Source of the DNA: Pseudomonadota bacterium
GTDB taxonomy: Bacteria; Pseudomonadota; Alphaproteobacteria; Caulobacterales; Caulobacteraceae
Length of the DNA: 64,000 bases
Assembly (NCBI GenBank): GCA_018241995.1
Contig: JAFECT010000015.1
Location: 1 to 64,000, forward strand
Direction of reading: 5' to 3'
Part shown: piece by piece, positions 61,642 to 64,000 of the stretch
Layout of the letters: each line of letters starts with the position of its first letter
Position numbering within the stretch: position 1 is the stretch's first letter
Notes under the pieces: generated by a model
What the model saw: the letters and a program-made list of their open reading frames with translations, nothing else
Database searches by the model: none
What the model was told of the DNA's origin: nothing
Made by a program: the position numbers and the translations under genes

Positions 61642-64000
61642 ATGAATCGCGTCGCGGAAATCTTCGAGACCATGGAATACGGGCCCGCGCCCGAGGCGTC
61701 GGACAAGGTCCGCGCCTGGCTGAAATCCCACGCCGCGGGCTTCGGTCACTACATCGGCGGCGAATGGGTCAAGCCGTCGGACGGCCAGTACATGGAAGCC
61801 TGCAATCCGGCCAATGACGAGATGCTTGGCACGTTCGCGGTCGGCTCCAAGGCCGACGTGGACCGGGCCGTGGCGGCGGCCGAAGCCGCCCTGCCGGGCT
61901 GGGCCGGCGCCTCGGGCCACGAGCGGGCCAAGGTGCTCTACGCCATCGCGCGGCTGGTGCAGAAGACCAGCCGCTTCCTGGCGGTCTTGGAAAGCCTCGA
62001 CAACGGCAAGCCGATCCGCGAGACGCGCGATATCGACGTGCCCCTGGTGGCGCGCCACTTCTACTATCACGCCGGCTGGGCCCAGCTGCTCGCCCGCGAA
62101 GAGCCGGACCGCGAGCCGGTGGGCGTCGTGGGCCAGGTGATCCCCTGGAACTTCCCGCTGCTGATGCTGGCGTGGAAGATCGCCCCGGCGCTCGCCTGCG
62201 GCAACACGGTGGTGCTGAAACCCGCCGAGCACACCTCGCTGACCGCGCTCTATTTCGCCGAGCTGTGCCACGAGGCCGGCGTGCCGCCGGGCGTGGTCAA
62301 CATCGTCACCGGACCGGGCTCCACCGGCCAGCACATCGTCGACCATCCGGGGATCGCCAAGCTGGCCTTCACCGGCTCGACCGGGGTCGGCCGCATGATC
62401 CGCGCCGCCACCGCGGGCTCTGGCAAGAAGCTCAGCCTGGAGCTCGGCGGCAAGTCGCCCTTCATCGTGCTGGAGGACGCCGATCTTGACGGCGCCGTCG
62501 AAGGCCTGGTCGATGCGATCTGGTTCAACCAGGGTGAGGTCTGCTGCGCCGGGTCCAGGCTGCTGGTGGAGGAGGGCGCCGCGGAGCGCCTGATCGCCAA
62601 GATCAAGACCCGCCTGTCGCACTTCCGGATTGGGGATCCGCTCGACAAGGCCATCGACATGGGCTCGCTGGCCGCGCCCATCCAGAAGACCCGCGTCTCG
62701 GGCCTGGTGGAGCAGGCAGTGAAGGAGGGGGCGACCCTCTGGCAGCCCCAGGTCTCGTGCCCGACCATCGGCGCCTTCTACCCGCCGAGCCTCCTGACCG
62801 ACGTGGGCTCCTCCAACATCGCTTGGCGCGAGGAGATCTTCGGGCCGGTGCTATCCGTGATGACCTTCCGGACCCTGACCGAGGCCGCCCAGCTGGCCAA
62901 CAACTCGCGCTACGGCCTGGCCGCGGCGATCTGGTCCGACAACATCAACCGCGCCCTGGAGCTGGCCGGCGAGATCAAGGCCGGGGTGGTCTGGGTCAAT
63001 ACCGCCAACCAGTTCGACGCCGCCTGTCCGTTCGGCGGCTACCGCGAGAGCGGCTTCGGCCGCGAGGGTGGGCGCGAGGGCCTGGAAGAGTACCTGAAGC
63101 CGAAGAACGAGTGGCTGGACAAGGGCTCGCCCCTGATCGCCGCGCCGGCCCGCGTGGCCGACAAGGCCGGAGCCCATCCTGGCGTCGACCGCACGCCCAA
63201 GAACTACATCGGCGGCAAGCAGACCCGGCCCGACGGCGCCAATACGCTGGAGATCCTCGACTACCAGGGCCGGCTGGCCGCGCGCGTGGGCGAAGGCAAC
63301 CGCAAGGACATCCGCGACGCGGTCGAGGCCGCCTTCAACGCCGCCTCGTGGGAACGCTCGGCCGCTCATCTGCGGGCCCAGATCCTGTTCTACATCGGGG
63401 AGAACCTCGACACCCGCGCCGACGAGTTCGAGCACCGGCTGGCGACCCTCACCGGGGCCTCGGCTAAGGACGCCAAGCGCGAGGTCCAGGCCTCGGTGGA
63501 GCGCCTGTTCGCCTACGCCGGCTGGGCCGACAAGTACGAGGCCAATGTCCACGCGCCGCCCTCGCGGCAGCTGGCAGTCAGCGTGCATGAGCCTCTGGGC
63601 GTCGTGGGCCTGGTCTGCCCGGACAACGCGCCCTTGCTGAGCTTCGTTTCGATGTTCGCGCCGGCCCTGGCCATGGGCTGCCGCTCGGTGGTGATCCCGT
63701 CGGAGCGCTATCCGCTGCTGGCCACCGACTTCTACCAGGTGCTGGAGACCTCGGACGTGCCGGGCGGCGTGGTCAACATCGTCACCGGCGAGCGCGACCT
63801 GCTGGCCAAGACCCTGGCCGAGCACGATAACGTCGACGGCGTCTGGTACCACGGCTCCGCCGAGGGCTCGGCCATGGTCGAGAAAGCCTCGACCGGCAAC
63901 CTGAAGCGCACCTGGGTCAACAACGGCAAAGCCCGCGACTGGTACTCGACTTCGGCCGGTGAGGGGCGCCAGTTCCTGCACAACGCCACCCAGGTGAAGA
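61642..64000 (+). CDS. Two-domain aldehyde dehydrogenase (partial, cut by window end)
   Basis: This open frame starts at ATG 61642 and continues past 64000 with no stop; 786 residues are present. The first domain is a normal ALDH: PWNFPLLMLAWK near 170, Glu267 in LELGG and the catalytic Cys in NQGEVCC (301/302). A second ALDH-like domain begins near residue 525 (NYIGGKQTRPDG). At the position of the second catalytic Cys it reads HNATQVK, so Lys replaces Cys and the domain is probably inactive and structural. Coupled to deoC, it likely oxidises the acetaldehyde. The C-terminal end is missing here. Confidence 0.92.
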   Translation, partial: MNRVAEIFETMEYGPAPEASDKVRAWLKSHAAGFGHYIGGEWVKPSDGQYMEACNPANDEMLGTFAVGSKADVDRAVAAAEAALPGWAGASGHERAKVLYAIARLVQKTSRFLAVLESLDNGKPIRETRDIDVPLVARHFYYHAGWAQLLAREEPDREPVGVVGQVIPWNFPLLMLAWKIAPALACGNTVVLKPAEHTSLTALYFAELCHEAGVPPGVVNIVTGPGSTGQHIVDHPGIAKLAFTGSTGVGRMIRAATAGSGKKLSLELGGKSPFIVLEDADLDGAVEGLVDAIWFNQGEVCCAGSRLLVEEGAAERLIAKIKTRLSHFRIGDPLDKAIDMGSLAAPIQKTRVSGLVEQAVKEGATLWQPQVSCPTIGAFYPPSLLTDVGSSNIAWREEIFGPVLSVMTFRTLTEAAQLANNSRYGLAAAIWSDNINRALELAGEIKAGVVWVNTANQFDAACPFGGYRESGFGREGGREGLEEYLKPKNEWLDKGSPLIAAPARVADKAGAHPGVDRTPKNYIGGKQTRPDGANTLEILDYQGRLAARVGEGNRKDIRDAVEAAFNAASWERSAAHLRAQILFYIGENLDTRADEFEHRLATLTGASAKDAKREVQASVERLFAYAGWADKYEANVHAPPSRQLAVSVHEPLGVVGLVCPDNAPLLSFVSMFAPALAMGCRSVVIPSERYPLLATDFYQVLETSDVPGGVVNIVTGERDLLAKTLAEHDNVDGVWYHGSAEGSAMVEKASTGNLKRTWVNNGKARDWYSTSAGEGRQFLHNATQVK

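Overview
The window looks like a chromosomal segment of a high-GC alphaproteobacterium of the Caulobacteraceae (Caulobacter/Phenylobacterium type). Signs are the many TonB-dependent receptors, an ExbB-ExbD-TonB operon, the murA-DUF2948-UPF0262-infA-maf-RNase E/G-yacG order, and a tRNA-His with A73 and no G-1, which is known from alphaproteobacteria including Caulobacter. No phage, insertion sequence or CRISPR array was seen. Genus-level placement is inference.

Layout. 1-700: the 3' end of an rRNA operon (23S, 5S, initiator tRNA, terminator). 1.2-9.3 kb: a catabolic or uptake locus with a TonB receptor, acyl-CoA ligase and MFS carrier, divergent from an IclR regulator and a secreted tannase/feruloyl-esterase-family hydrolase. 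9.3-16.4 kb: threonine degradation (kbl-tdh), a small XRE regulator, topoisomerase IB, rlmJ and a phasin-like protein. 16.5-19.1 kb: the most unusual part, a noncoding RNA cluster in front of a Ro60/Rsr (TROVE plus vWA) gene that is translationally coupled to a small helix-turn-helix gene. 19-25 kb: an EEP-family protein, DUF4112, NADAR and both methylmalonyl-CoA mutase subunits. 25.4-29.4 kb: a large autotransporter. 29.6-41.4 kb: housekeeping genes, three tRNAs and exbB-exbD-tonB. 41.6-46.2 kb: a FecA/FecI/FecR-type signalling locus. 46.6-50.5 kb: a fused serB-serA gene, deoA and a PagL-like protein. 50.5-58.8 kb: a reductive pyrimidine catabolism operon. 59.4-64 kb: deoB, deoC and a two-domain aldehyde dehydrogenase that runs off the end.

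The system to look at first is at 16504-19099. Two sequences (16587-16642 and 16801-16857) carry a tRNA T-arm, then an acceptor-like stem closed by a GCAA tetraloop, then a D-arm: a circularly permuted tRNA-like module, as in bacterial Y RNAs (YrlA). Each lies in a predicted RNA whose ends pair with each other. Three promoters with the same architecture, a GTTGCAT-NN-YGCAAC palindrome over the -35 followed by a 17-nt spacer, precede three such units. The next gene is the Ro60 orthologue that binds Y RNAs. I read this as a Ro-Y RNA ribonucleoprotein locus with an array of Y RNA genes, a shared operator and a possible dedicated regulator.

Metabolically, deoA, deoB, deoC and the aldehyde dehydrogenase would take pyrimidine deoxynucleosides to ribose-derived C3/C2 units, while preT-preA, hydA, the ureidopropionase and the aminotransferase would degrade the released uracil or thymine; an NCS1 carrier supplies base. 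All RNA folds and start choices here were made by hand.
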